Positions 9,919-19,199 of a stretch of 64,000 nt of DNA are shown here, piece after piece. Position 1 is the stretch's first letter, and every line of letters begins with the position of its first letter. The notes beneath the pieces were generated by a model. The model was not told the origin of the DNA and made no database searches. It was given only the letters and a program-made list of their open reading frames with translations. The position numbers were made by a program, and so were the translations under genes. The DNA is from Callorhinus ursinus (taxonomy: Eukaryota; Chordata; Mammalia; Carnivora; Otariidae). The stretch spans positions 1,550,615 to 1,614,614 of the forward strand of contig NW_020313288.1 in NCBI RefSeq assembly GCF_003265705.1, written 5' to 3'.

Positions 9919-12144
9919 ATGGCCTGCACGGGCCTGTCGCTCTCCAGCGCCTTTGACATTCTAGGTGCCGCAGGCGAGGAAAAGCTCTTGCATCTTAAGC
10001 ACAAGCTGAAGACCCTGCGCCCAGGCTGCCGGGGGGCGGACCTCCTGCATGCCATGGTGCTCCTGAAGTTGGGCCAGGAGACCGAGGCCAGGATCTCCCT
10101 GGAAGCGCTGAAGGCGGATGCGGTGGCCCGGCTTGTGGCCCGCCAGTGGGCCGGCATGGACAGTGCCGAGGCCCCAGAGGAGCCCCCAGACTTGTCCTGG
10201 GCAGTTGCCCGGGTATTCCACCTGCTCGCTGAGGAGAAGCTGTGCCCGGTCACTATGCGGGACATGGCCTACCAGGCTGCCCTCCATACGTTCAGCTCCA
10301 GGGATGACCACCGGCTCACAGAGCTCCAGGGAGAGGCCCAGGACCGCTGTGGGTGGGGTACCGTCAGGGACCCAGGGAGCTTCCAGCCCCTTCACTCTGA
10401 TCCGGGCTGCCTGCCACCATCCTCAGTGTCACCCTCAGGCACTCACGGCCTTCCCCAGCCCATCAGGCACCTTCTGGACTGGAGCAGAGGGTGTTCCCTG
10501 AGATCCACCGGCAGCCCCGCCTCCCTGGCCAGCAATCTGGAAATCAGCCAGTCGCCCACCATGCCCTTTCTCAGCCATCACTGCAGCTGCCACGGGCCCA
10601 GCAAGCTGTGTGACGAGCCCCAGGCCAGCCCGGTGCCTGAGCCTGCCCCCACGGGCTGCCAGGAGCCTGAGGAGGTGAGCTGGCCACCTTCGGAAGCGAC
10701 TGTCAGCCCCCCATCGATGGAGACTGCCAGCCCCCCACTGGGGGAGACTGTCAGCCCCTCATCAGGAGAGGTGGCTAGCCCCTCATCCGGGGAGAGTGCC
10801 AGCCCCCCATCGGGGGAGGCTGCCCGTCCCCCACCGGGGGAGACTGCCAGCCCCTCATCGGGGGAGACTGCCAGCTCCCGGACGCTACCAAACAGCTCAG
10901 CCCCTAGGCTTACTGAGCTGGTCCCAGATGCAAGCCCTGGCCAGCCCGACCCCCCCAAAGCTCTGGAAATCAGCACCCACTACCCGGTGGAGTGCACAGA
11001 AGTGTTGGCAGCCCCCAAATCTCTCTCCTTGCCCTCCAGAAACACTTGCCCTGACAAGGACCAGCCCCCACTCCCACTTCCTGGAGAAGATATCACTTCC
11101 CAGGTGGCCAGCCCATGCCCACCTGCGCCCTCAGCCCTGAGGACGTCCCCTCCCTGCCCTGCATCATCGACCCCTTCTTCCACTGGCCTGGCCTCCTCCA
11201 GCCCATGCCCCCCTTCTCCCGAGTTGGAGTCAGAGCAGAAATTCTATAACTTTGTGATCCTGCACGTTGCGGCGGATGAACACATTGCCCTGCGGGTCCG
11301 GGAGAAGCTCGAGGCCCTGGGGGTCCCTGATGGGGCCACCTTCTGTGAGGATTTCCAGGTGCCCGGGCGGGGCGAGCTGCGCTGCCTACAAGACGCCATC
11401 GAACACTCGGCCTTCACCATCCTGCTGCTCACCCCCAACTTCGACTGCCACCTGGGCCAGCACCAGGCGGGCCATTCGCTGATGAGCAGCCTCACGCGGC
11501 CCGGGTGGCAAGACTGCGTGATCCCCTTCCTGCCCCTGGAGAGCTCCCAGGCCCAGCTCAGCTCCCACACGTCCAGCCTGCTCATCGGCCTGGTGTGGCT
11601 GGACGAGCACTCCCGGATCTTCGCCAAGAGGGTGGCCAACACCTTCAAGCCGCAGACGCTACGAGCCCGCAAGGCCCACTGGAGGAAGGAACAGGACGTG
11701 CGGGCCCTGCAAGAGCAGCGCCGGCACCTGGAGGGCGAGCGGCGGCGGGTAGCGGCACTGAACGCCGCCTACTCGGCCGACGTCCAGAACTGCTTGTCCT
11801 GGCAGGCGCAGATGGAGACACTCCGGGCGGCCTTCGGGAGCCACATGCCATTTGGGACTCGGGTGCCCCCCGGGGGCCCGGGGCCTCTGGGCGCCCCCCG
11901 GCCCTTTCCCTCCTGGCCGGGCCATCAGCCGCCCCCTGAGGCTCCGTGGCTGGCCGGCTCGCCCGCGCCCGCCTTCCCGCCGCCGCCCGCCTTCCCGCAG
12001 GCCGGCCCGGCGCCCCCTCAGAGCCCCGGGCTGCAGCCCCTCATCATCCACCACGCCCAGATGGTGCAGCTGGGCCTCAACAACCACATGTGGAACCAGA
12101 GAGGGACCCAGGCGCCCGAGGACAAGACGCAAGGAGCAGAGTGA
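9919..12144 (+). CDS. TICAM1: TIR domain-containing adaptor molecule 1 (TRIF)
   Basis: Cytosolic adaptor that links TLR3 and TLR4 to TBK1-IRF3, TRAF/RIPK1-NF-kB and RIPK3-dependent death. The 741-residue frame is intact in one exon. The start at 9919 (MACTG) follows the family; an in-frame ATG at 9913 would add only Met-Pro, and neither has a purine at -3. Seen in order: helical N-terminal domain (~1-155) with the PEEPPDLSW TRAF-binding segment (86-94); pLxIS motif LEIS ending at Ser210, the IRF3-docking phosphosite; acidic Pro/Ser linker with an 8-residue repeat (254-317); TIR domain (~439-590) with the BB-loop proline at 482 in EDFQVPGRGEL; Pro-rich segment; RHIM core VQLG at 716-719. Human TRIF is 712 residues, and the repeat accounts for most of the extra length. 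It is convergent with FEM1A, as in other mammals. Confidence 0.98.
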   Translation: MACTGLSLSSAFDILGAAGEEKLLHLKHKLKTLRPGCRGADLLHAMVLLKLGQETEARISLEALKADAVARLVARQWAGMDSAEAPEEPPDLSWAVARVFHLLAEEKLCPVTMRDMAYQAALHTFSSRDDHRLTELQGEAQDRCGWGTVRDPGSFQPLHSDPGCLPPSSVSPSGTHGLPQPIRHLLDWSRGCSLRSTGSPASLASNLEISQSPTMPFLSHHCSCHGPSKLCDEPQASPVPEPAPTGCQEPEEVSWPPSEATVSPPSMETASPPLGETVSPSSGEVASPSSGESASPPSGEAARPPPGETASPSSGETASSRTLPNSSAPRLTELVPDASPGQPDPPKALEISTHYPVECTEVLAAPKSLSLPSRNTCPDKDQPPLPLPGEDITSQVASPCPPAPSALRTSPPCPASSTPSSTGLASSSPCPPSPELESEQKFYNFVILHVAADEHIALRVREKLEALGVPDGATFCEDFQVPGRGELRCLQDAIEHSAFTILLLTPNFDCHLGQHQAGHSLMSSLTRPGWQDCVIPFLPLESSQAQLSSHTSSLLIGLVWLDEHSRIFAKRVANTFKPQTLRARKAHWRKEQDVRALQEQRRHLEGERRRVAALNAAYSADVQNCLSWQAQMETLRAAFGSHMPFGTRVPPGGPGPLGAPRPFPSWPGHQPPPEAPWLAGSPAPAFPPPPAFPQAGPAPPQSPGLQPLIIHHAQMVQLGLNNHMWNQRGTQAPEDKTQGAE
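10678..10869 (+). repeat. TICAM1: In-frame 24-bp minisatellite in TICAM1
   Basis: Eight consecutive 24-bp units encode octapeptides of the pattern (A/V)SP(P/S)SGE(T/A/V/S). Unit boundaries are 10678, 10702, 10726, 10750, 10774, 10798, 10822 and 10846. A partial ninth unit begins at 10870. Units 3-8 are more alike than 1-2, suggesting recent tandem growth. The human protein has about one such unit here (from memory). It lies between the pLxIS motif and the TIR domain. Confidence 0.93.
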
Positions 12145-12395
12145 CCGAGTGGCTGGGCCCGAGGACCCGGACCTTAGGGACGCCCCCCACCGCTTCCAGG
12201 GGGGGCAGAGGAGCGTGACGTCGTCGGCCGCTCTCCGGAAACGGTGCAAAATGGGCCCCGACGACTTCCTGGCGCGCAGGGTGGCCAGACTTGGGTGTGG
12301 CATTTACAAATTCTCACCTGGGTGGTGGTGGGGCTAGCGGGCTGGGGGATGTGGGTACCGTGTTTTAACTATAATAAATATTTATTGAATGTTTC
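12145..12395 (+). other. TICAM1: TICAM1 3' UTR
   Basis: Short 3' UTR running from the TGA stop to just past the AATAAA signal, about 250 nt. No repeat insertion is seen in it. Confidence 0.75.
12373..12378 (+). terminator. TICAM1: TICAM1 polyadenylation signal
   Basis: AATAAA about 230 nt after the stop, followed by a GT-rich stretch (tgaatgtttccgcggtgcgg) suitable as a downstream element. Confidence 0.8.
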
Positions 12396-12479
12396 CGCGG
12401 TGCGGTTCTCCTCTGGGAGTCTTGAACTGTTCCCAAAAAAGGGAACCGGAAGGGAGGAGCTCGCTTCTCCCAGTGTGAG

Positions 12480-12600
12480 GCATGGACCGAATGGCGTGCG
12501 CAGTTTCTCGCATTTCATTGGCCAGAACCTAGTCACGTGGTCCCTCGGCTGCAAGGGACCTTGGGAAATGTAGTCTTCTGGGCCGTGGGCTTTGCTAAAA
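12480..12600. promoter_or_regulatory. Orphan promoter-like motif cluster after TICAM1
   Basis: Within 60 bp lie an inverted CCAAT box (attgg, 12517-12521), an E-box CACGTG (12534-12539) and GGGAAATGTAGTC (12563-12575), resembling the ZNF143/SIX5 site ACTACAnTTCCC read on the minus strand. No transcript is known to me here. Confidence 0.4.
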
Positions 12601-12699
12601 GTTTTGGTTCTAATACCAGAGAACATGGAGAGAAAAGACGCGGGGGGACATTTAGCACTTACTGCTGTAGCCCCCCCCCTTTTTTTTGCCAAAGGTTCC

Positions 12700-12890
12700 T
12701 GCCTTGATGTGTCGTGTCCCCCACTCCCCACCTTGCTGGACTCAGATCCGACCATGTGATCTTGGGCAAGGGCCTTTGGCTCTCCGAGCCTCGAGTTCTC
12801 GTTTGAGAAGTGGGTTTGATGTTTCAAGGTTGTCAGCAGATCCTGTGTGAGACACTGAACCTCGCAGTGTAAGTGCTCATTAACCGCCAG
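12700..12890 (+). repeat. MIR SINE (ancient)
   Basis: Contains 'catgtgatcttgggcaaggg' and a 'gagcctcgagttctc' tail region, as in a degraded sense MIR. Confidence 0.55.
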
Positions 12891-13014
12891 CCGGAGAGGA
12901 GGGGGTTAATCTTTTTTCAGGGTCACAGACCTTTGAGAAAGAATAGAATTAACACTTGTTGGGCACTCACATTTACGGATTGCACAGGCTTTAAAGATCT
13001 AAACGTATTCGATT

Positions 13015-13121
13015 TTATTTTTATTTTTTAAAAGTAATCTCTGTGCCCAAGGTGGGGCTCGAACTCAGGACCCTGAGATCAAGAGTCACATGCTCCACCC
13101 ACTGAGCCAGCCTGGCGCTCC
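13015..13121 (-). mobile_element. Short CanSINE variant
   Basis: Has 'taatctctgtgcccaaggtg', 'gctcgaactcaggaccctga' and 'gagccagcctggcgctcc'. Diverged copy of the short class. Confidence 0.82.
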
Positions 13122-13299
13122 TGAACTTATTTTAATCCCCAAAATTGACCTCCCTCAGAGTAGAAGCTTATATTGTTGGGCTCATTTTACAGATAGGGAA
13201 AACAGGCTCAAAGAGGTGAATCTGGGTCTGCACGGTCACACCGGTCAGAAGTGGAGGAATTGTAATTTCCAAGGGAGGAAGTGACAGAAGGGCCAACTC

Positions 13300-13480
13300 C
13301 AGCCGGCGGAGCCAGGAAAGCCGCTAGCCCCTCCCACCCAACCGCCCGGCTCAAACATTAACTTTGCAAGCCCTTTTCCTCCGTTTCCTGGGGCCCCGGA
13401 GGGCGGGCCTGGCTGACTCACTCAGGGCGTCAGATACCACTGGTAATTTTAGTCGCTGACTCAGATTTTGTTGGGGCGCA
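13300..13480. promoter_or_regulatory. Candidate regulatory element with paired AP-1/NF-E2-type sites
   Basis: Non-repetitive GC-rich block with two TGACTCA cores, at 13414-13420 and 13457-13463, both preceded by GC (GCTGACTCA). This fits AP-1 or the small-Maf/NRF2 class. The 43-bp spacing is about four helical turns. Function is inferred only. Confidence 0.4.
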
Positions 13481-13639
13481 GCTTCCTGAAGCCTCCGCAG
13501 CACTGAAGTGAAACCTGGGGAGGAGTCCGGGAGACCAGCTTCCAGGGTGGGCCGAGGTGGGCGGGGTTCGTGGACAGACGGTCTCCGTTCATGGAGGCGA
13601 GAGCTAGCTGCAAATAGCTGGACGGTTGCGGTGAACAGA

Positions 13640-14420
13640 CCATTCGTTCATGTGAACAACATTTATTGAGCGCCTACTGTGTACCCAGTTTGTCCCAGGC
13701 ACTGGAGTGCAGTAGGGGCAAAGGCAGTCGCCATCTATCCCTCACTCTCCTTTCAGTCGGAGGCGGAGGAGAGGGGACAGCGGATGAGTCATCACAGGAA
13801 GTGAGATAATTTCAGAAAGTGAAGGGCTATCAGAAGAAATGAACAGAGTTGGGGGTGTCCCAGGAGGGAAAACTTTGGCCCGAGTGGCCAGGGAGGGCCT
13901 CTCTGAGGAGGTGGTGTTAGAGCCAAGCCCCATAGGAAGAGGAGCCGGCCATGATGAGAAGAGCTTGAGGACTGGGGTGATTTTCTGGGCAGAGGAAACA
14001 GCTCGTGGGCAAAGGTCCTGGGGCAGGGCCCTGCCTGGCATGTTGGAGGAACAGCAAGGACGCCTGTGTGGCTGGAGCAGAATGAGCGAAGGGGAGGGAG
14101 GGAGGAGAGGAGGACAGGGAGAGGACGGTAGCAGGTTCCTGCTGGGCCCTGGGGGCTTCGGGGAGGACTTGGGCTTTTCCCTCAGGGAGGTGGGAGCCCT
14201 GCAAGGCTGCGGGCAGAGGAGGGCAGGACCGGACTCAAGTGCTCACGGGCGCCCTCTGGTGGCTGCTCTGGGAAGGACAGGTCAGGAAGTTGGGGGGGCG
14301 GGGTGCAGCCCTGAGCCTGGGACCAGAGCAGTGGCAACAGAGCAGATCCAGGCCAGCCGTGACGAGGGCCGGACCCAGGTGGAGGCAGAGGAGGGACAAG
14401 TGGGCACATTCAGAGCGTGA
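13640..14420 (+). repeat. Ancient LINE-like repeat fragment
   Basis: Begins 'aacatttattgagcgcctac', then 'gggagggcctctctgaggag', 'gcaaaggtcctggggcaggg' and 'ggtggctgctctggga'. The long open frame 13839-14420 falls inside this repeat and is not treated as a gene. Confidence 0.55.
14247..14266 (-). promoter_or_regulatory. CTCF-like motif
   Basis: The minus strand reads CCACCAGAGGGCGCCC, a near-consensus CTCF core, inside the ancient repeat and homologous in position to the 1.92 kb site. Confidence 0.6.
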
Positions 14421-14569
14421 GTCTTTGTTTCATCCCTGAGACATTGTGAGACTTGGAACAAGTCACAGCCCTTTCCTGGACCTCATCTTTCCCATCTGTA
14501 CTCGGTCCTAGTGACTTCAGGTCTGGAGCTCCAATACTTCGCACGTCCCCGTGTCACTCCAGCATACTT

Positions 14570-14765
14570 AAAGGACAAGCATTTTGAAAGCCCTGGGCGG
14601 AGGCTTTTACATGCTGGCTGAGCTTGTTTCATCCTCCCAGCAGCCCAGGAGCTGGAGACTACCCTTGTCTCCAGTTTACAGATGAAGACACTAAGGCCCA
14701 GAGAGGGGAAGTCACTTATCCAAGGTCACACAGCACACAGTAGCCTTTGGGGGCTGAAGAAGGAG
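14570..14765 (-). repeat. MIR SINE (ancient), antisense
   Basis: Contains 'tttacagatgaagacactaa', 'ggcccagagaggggaagtca' and 'aaggtcacacagca', the reversed MIR layout. Confidence 0.75.
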
Positions 14766-14934
14766 CCAGGTGTCTCTACTGGGTTCTAGCTCATACGGAG
14801 ATCGTGAGACTGCTCCTTCATTACGTCCATTGTTTTTTGGTTTTGTTTTTGTTTTTTATTCTGTGAAATAGTCTTGTTCCTTTCCTGGCTCCTGGATCTG
14901 TCTGGGTCACTGCAGTGTCTTCAGTGCCCAGCAC

Positions 14935-15480
14935 ACGGTAGTTGCTCAGTAAGTGAATCCTTTTGAGGAACAATATGTGGAGCACCTGCTGTGTGCAGGT
15001 CCGTCTGGGGCACTATCCCTGACCCCTATGGAGTTCCCTGGGCAGTGGGTGGAGAGGATGTGATTCACCCATCTACTTATCCAACCAACATTTATTGAGC
15101 TCCTACTGGGTGCAGGCACCTGTGGGCACAGTGGCGACTGAGTGGTCACCATACCCCCAAGGTGACCTGAGACAACACCGTCCTGTTCTCTCAGAGCTCA
15201 CGGTCAGCTGCCAGAGACAGAGACAGTGACCAGGGGAATCAGGCCTGTGATGGAGAAGTGTAGGGGTCTGTGGAGGCCCAAAGGGGACTCCTGACCCGCC
15301 GGCGGGGATTCAGAGAAGCTTCTGGAAGGAGGAAGTAAGCTGAGACTTGAGGCCTATGGTGGAATGAGCCATGGGCTGGGAAGAGAGCTCCTGGAGGTGC
15401 ACAGAGCACTGGCGAAGGCCCGGAGGCGAGAGTGTGAGCTAGGACAGCTCCAGACAGAGCTGCGCTTTGCCAGAGCTGGG
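14935..15480 (+). repeat. Ancient LINE-like repeat fragment
   Basis: Has 'acatttattgagctcctact', 'agcttctggaaggaggaagt', 'aagctgagacttgagg' and 'cactggcgaaggcccgga'. Same family order as at 13.64 kb. Confidence 0.5.
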
Positions 15481-15505
15481 GGCTCAGCCACACGTCCTGT
15501 TGCCC

Positions 15506-15523
15506 TGGCGCCCCCTGGTGGCC
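15506..15523 (-). promoter_or_regulatory. CTCF-like motif (near-perfect core)
   Basis: The minus strand reads GGCCACCAGGGGGCGCCA, essentially the CTCF consensus. A weaker second candidate lies at about 15543-15562. Confidence 0.65.
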
Positions 15524-15907
15524 GCCACCGCTCCAAGGCCAGTGCGCCCCCAGTGGCCACCAGGCCTGGGGTGTTTCCTGGGAAACCCCCTATCCCCGCT
15601 AGGGACAAACAGCCTTAAGGAAAAATAGGGGGGAATTTTTTTGAAAATTCCCCCTTCTTTAAGAACTCGGAAACATGAATCAGTAACAGATGATTTGTTT
15701 TCAGAGGTTAATAACTGCGTCCCTGTTAGGAATGATGTCTTTCTGAGATGATTAGATCTTCTACAAATGTCCTCCCGCTCTCTGGGCCCAGAGACGGTAA
15801 TGCATTGCCCAGTGTCACCCAGTGCATGCGTCGCTGCCACCGAGCCTGGGCAGAACTTGAGGGACTTTGAATCTTGTAAATCTGCCTCTCCGGCACAATC
15901 TGGGTTG

Positions 15908-15923
15908 CCCACCAGAGGGCGCG
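15908..15923 (+). promoter_or_regulatory. CTCF-like motif
   Basis: CCCACCAGAGGGCGCG on the plus strand, followed by a 'ctcctctgcccgcagtcctc' context homologous to that after the 1.92 kb motif. Confidence 0.55.
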
Positions 15924-15949
15924 CGCGAGCACCTCCTCTGCCCGCAGTC

Positions 15950-16450
15950 CTCCAGGGCTCCACCGCCTTGGGGGTAAAAGCCCGGGTCCTCCCCGCGGCC
16001 CCCAAGGCCCCGCGCGACCTGCCCTCCTCTCCTCTCCCTCTTCCCCCCATCTAGTCTGTACGAGCCACATGGGCTTCAACACACAGATGTGGTTCTGCCC
16101 CAGGACATTTACACAGCTGTTCCCTCTCCTTGGAATGCCCTTCCTCCAGATGCCGACATAGCCCCCTCCTCATCTCCTGCAGATTTTTGCTCAAATGTCA
16201 TCCTCTCAATGGAGACTTCTCTGATTACCCCACTTAAAATCATTTACAACCTCATCCACCCTCCCCACCCCGTTCTATTGCTCCCTAATGCTTAGCACTT
16301 TTAGACAAAAATAGTAAGTCACTTATTCACTGAGCACATTGTTTATCATCTGCCTTCCCAAGAGGATGGGAATTTTATCTGTTGATTTCACTGCTGGACC
16401 CCAGTACCTGGCACACAGCAGGTGCTTAATAAATGACTTTGAATTAATGG
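15950..16450 (+). repeat. L2-like 3' end
   Basis: Contains 'ccccaggacatttacacagc', 'tgttccctctccttggaatg', 'tttgctcaaatgtcatcc' and 'cacacagcaggtgcttaata', the usual L2 3' order in sense. Confidence 0.6.
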
Positions 16451-16483
16451 GCACATCTTTTTATCTTTAAAATAACCTCTTTG

Positions 16484-16672
16484 GGGGCGCCTGGGTGGCT
16501 CAGTTGGTTAGGCGACTGCCTTCGGCTCAGGTCATGATCCTGGAGTCCCGGGATCGAGTCCCGCATCGGGCTCAGTGGGGAGTCCGCTTCTCCCTCTGAC
16601 CCTCTTCCCTCTCGTGCTCTCTCATTCTCTCTCTCTCAAATAAATAAATAAAATCTTTAAAAAAAATAAAAT
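16484..16672 (+). mobile_element. CanSINE, sense, full length
   Basis: Starts 'ggggcgcctgggtggctcag' and ends in a (AAAT)n/AAATCTTT tail. The 15-bp target duplication aaaataacctctttg is at 16469-16483 and 16673-16687, indicating a young insertion. Confidence 0.97.
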
Positions 16673-16734
16673 AAAATAACCTCTTTGTTCTATTTCCCTC
16701 CTGCCTGCTGGTGAATATCCTGTCCATTCGTTTT

Positions 16735-17060
16735 GTCATCCGTTCACTGAACAGTATGTATTGAGCACCTAGTGTATGCCAGGGAGGGTTTCAGATTTGG
16801 TGGACAGTGTTGACTAAAGCAGACCTCATGGGGCTCATAGCTCTGTGGGGGAGACAGACACACCACCAGGTGGTTGCAGCCGGGGTGGTCCTGGGTGTGA
16901 TGGGGGGATGCAGAGGCCACTGTGGGGGCCCTGGGGCTGGGGGCAGTCATGGGAGGCTTCCTGGAGGAGGCATTCCAAGAAGGAAAGGCTCCTGCAGGTG
17001 GAAGGTACAGCTCATGCAAAGACCCCATGGTGGGAGGTAGCTTGGCGCCCCTGAAGGCTG
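16735..17060 (+). repeat. Ancient LINE-like repeat fragment
   Basis: Begins 'gtatgtattgagcacctagt', later 'aggcttcctggaggaggcat' and 'gctcatgcaaagaccccatg'. Same family as the fragments at 13.64 and 14.94 kb. Confidence 0.5.
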
Positions 17061-17181
17061 GGGAGGAGCCAGTGTGGTCGATCTGAGCACCTGTGTCATG
17101 AGTGTGCCCCCTCCACCTTCCCCCAGAACAGGACGCAGCCTTTATTTGTGGAGACCCAGAAGGTGCTGCAGTGAGTATTCT

Positions 17182-17199
17182 GCGCCACCAGGGGTCGCC
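17182..17199 (+). promoter_or_regulatory. CTCF-like motif
   Basis: GCGCCACCAGGGGTCGCC, one position from a strong CTCF core. It lies at the edge of a non-repetitive block. Confidence 0.5.
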
Positions 17200-17640
17200 A
17201 TGGGACAGCGATTCGAGCTTCTCCCCTGCCTGGGGCTGGAGAGAGGCTGGAGGAGCAGAGAACCCGCAGAGAGTGCCAAGTTCCAGATCATACCAGCAGC
17301 CCCCTTTCTCCGCTTAGAGCCTCTGCAAATAACAACAGCCGCCGCATAAATATCCCCATTAACTGGGGCTTTGGAAATTGTCCAGTCTAATGTTGTTGGG
17401 GACCACAGCCCAGAGAGGGTGGACACCTGCTTTAACTTACACATCAAGTTCCATCCCAACCGGGCCCACACGGTGCCCCCTCCCACCCCGAGTGCTTCTG
17501 GGCGGGGATCTTTTATTTTTAGCCTGGTCAGGGGATACAGCCTTTTTATAGCCCTGGGACGTTCCAGGGTTTCCAATGTCCAAGGGAAGTTTAAAAAATT
17601 GTTCTCTTCCCAAGGAGCTTCCTGACCTCTCAGGGGGGCC
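17200..17640. promoter_or_regulatory. Unique block with MEF2/SRF-like AT motifs, possible conserved element
   Basis: No repeat is recognised. It contains 'cttttatttttagcc' (MEF2-like) and 'cctttttatagcc' (CArG-like) about 30 bp apart and a 'cataaatatccccattaa' stretch. No coding evidence. Regulatory role is inference. Confidence 0.3.
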
Positions 17641-17949
17641 TGGACCAACCTCCTGTCTTCCCTGATGCTCCCCTGGGGTTCCTCAGACCCTCTATCGGGC
17701 TCTGTGCCAGTCCCCACCCTGTAAACCCCACCCCCCTTCTCTTCAGGCCCCTGGGCGCCGGCGGCGGGCAGGCTGGGGTGGCGCCGCGTGCCCGCCCACC
17801 CCTCGCTGGCTCTCAGAGCCTTGCCGTCACGCGGGGCCATGATGAACTCGGACACCGCCCCGCCCATTCCCCAGCCTTGCTCACCTGTCTCCTGTCCTCA
17901 GGAGCTTTGCTGGCCTTCTGCCCTCTTCTTTACTGCCTTTCTTAAAAAA

Positions 17950-18139
17950 AAAAAAATTTTTTTTTTTAAGATTTTATTTTTCAACAGAGAGAGAGAGCGA
18001 GCGAGAGAGGGAACACAAGCAGGGGGCGTGGGAGAGGGAGAAGCAGGCTTCCCGCCGGTGCGGGGCTCGAGCCCAGGACCCTGGGATCATGACCTGAGCC
18101 GAAGCCAGGCGCTTAACGACTGAGCCACCCAGGCGCCCT
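17950..18139 (-). mobile_element. CanSINE
   Basis: Ends 'gccacccaggcgccc'; GA-rich body with 'gggaacacaagcagggggcg', marking the second main CanSINE subtype in this window. Confidence 0.93.
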
Positions 18140-18207
18140 ACTTCCTATTTTCGAGTCATGTAAGTTTTCTTTAAACAGGCTTTAAAATGGACTCCCCCCC
18201 CCAACTT

Positions 18208-18320
18208 TTTTTTCTCCTGGAATTAGATCGTGGTGATGGTTGCACAACCCTGAGACTATACTAAAAGGCATGGAATTGCACACTTTAAGAATGGTGAATT
18301 TTCTCTCAGTAAAAACTTGT
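18208..18320 (+). repeat. L1 3'-end fragment
   Basis: 'ggtgatggttgcacaaccct' and 'attgcacactttaagaatgg' match the ancient L1 3' UTR in sense. Confidence 0.6.
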
Positions 18321-18329
18321 AACAAACTC

Positions 18330-19055
18330 ATCTTTATTTTGAAACGTGGGTCATTTGCAGTATGAAGACCTGTAAACTCACGTGTTGTCAGGGGGTGCGG
18401 TGGGGGAGCCTAGCTAAGCTTTGCTCCCTAAGACATATTCGAATAAATACACAAGTAATGTGAAGCCTTCGAAGCTCATCCATAGCAGACGTGTGAGTGG
18501 GCATGCAGACAGCGGACGCCCTGTGGCCAGGAGGCTTTGGGCGTCTCCTGTGCCCCAGGACATTTTCACTGACAGCCTCAGTCCTTCCTGCCACATTGCA
18601 GATAGCTGCTGCTGTTCACCCCAAATTACAGATGAGGACACTGAGGTACAGGGAGGGGCGGTGGCATTCCCGAGGCCACGTGGCTGCTGTGCTGACCACC
18701 ACCCCACATGGCCCAGTGAGCATGCTCATTCTCTGAATGAGGAAAACTGGACCCCATCAGAGCTTTGATGGTGGGTTTGTGGCCCGAGGGCTGAAGCCAG
18801 AACCACCCCCGCCACACGTGTTTCATTTAATTGCATTTAACTTTTGTTCCTAATAAAATATTTTGTTATTAATGTTTTTAATTCCAGTGTTGTTAATACA
18901 GTGATGATTCGTTTCTGGTGTACAATCTGGTGATTCGACACTTACTTCTAGGCATTACTTGGTGCTCACTGTGTCAATTTCATTTCACTTTTAGAAGAAC
19001 CAGCTTTGGGGTTCATTGGTTTTTCTCTATCGTTTGTGCATTTTTTAATTTTTAA
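18330..19055. other. Gene-less stretch with an antisense MIR
   Basis: A degraded antisense MIR lies at about 18585-18700 ('ttacagatgaggacactgag'). The rest is AT-rich, with no gene recognised. Confidence 0.45.
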
Positions 19056-19059
19056 TTTT

Positions 19060-19161
19060 TTTAAGTTTTATTTAAGGAATTTCTATGCCCAACGTGGGGC
19101 TCAAACGCACGACCTGAGATCAACAGTCGCTCACTCCTCTGACCAAGCCCGCCGGGCATCC
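19060..19161 (-). mobile_element. Short CanSINE variant, diverged
   Basis: Contains 'ttctatgcccaacgtggggc', 'tcaaacgcacgacctgagat' and 'caacagtcgctcac'. Confidence 0.75.
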
Positions 19162-19199
19162 CTTGTTTGGGCATTTCTGTTTCCCTGATTTCCACTCTG

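Noticed and set aside
13839..14420. 193-residue plus-strand open frame
   Set aside because: Lies wholly in the ancient LINE-like repeat seen at several other places in the window; the Gly/Arg-rich translation follows from GC content.
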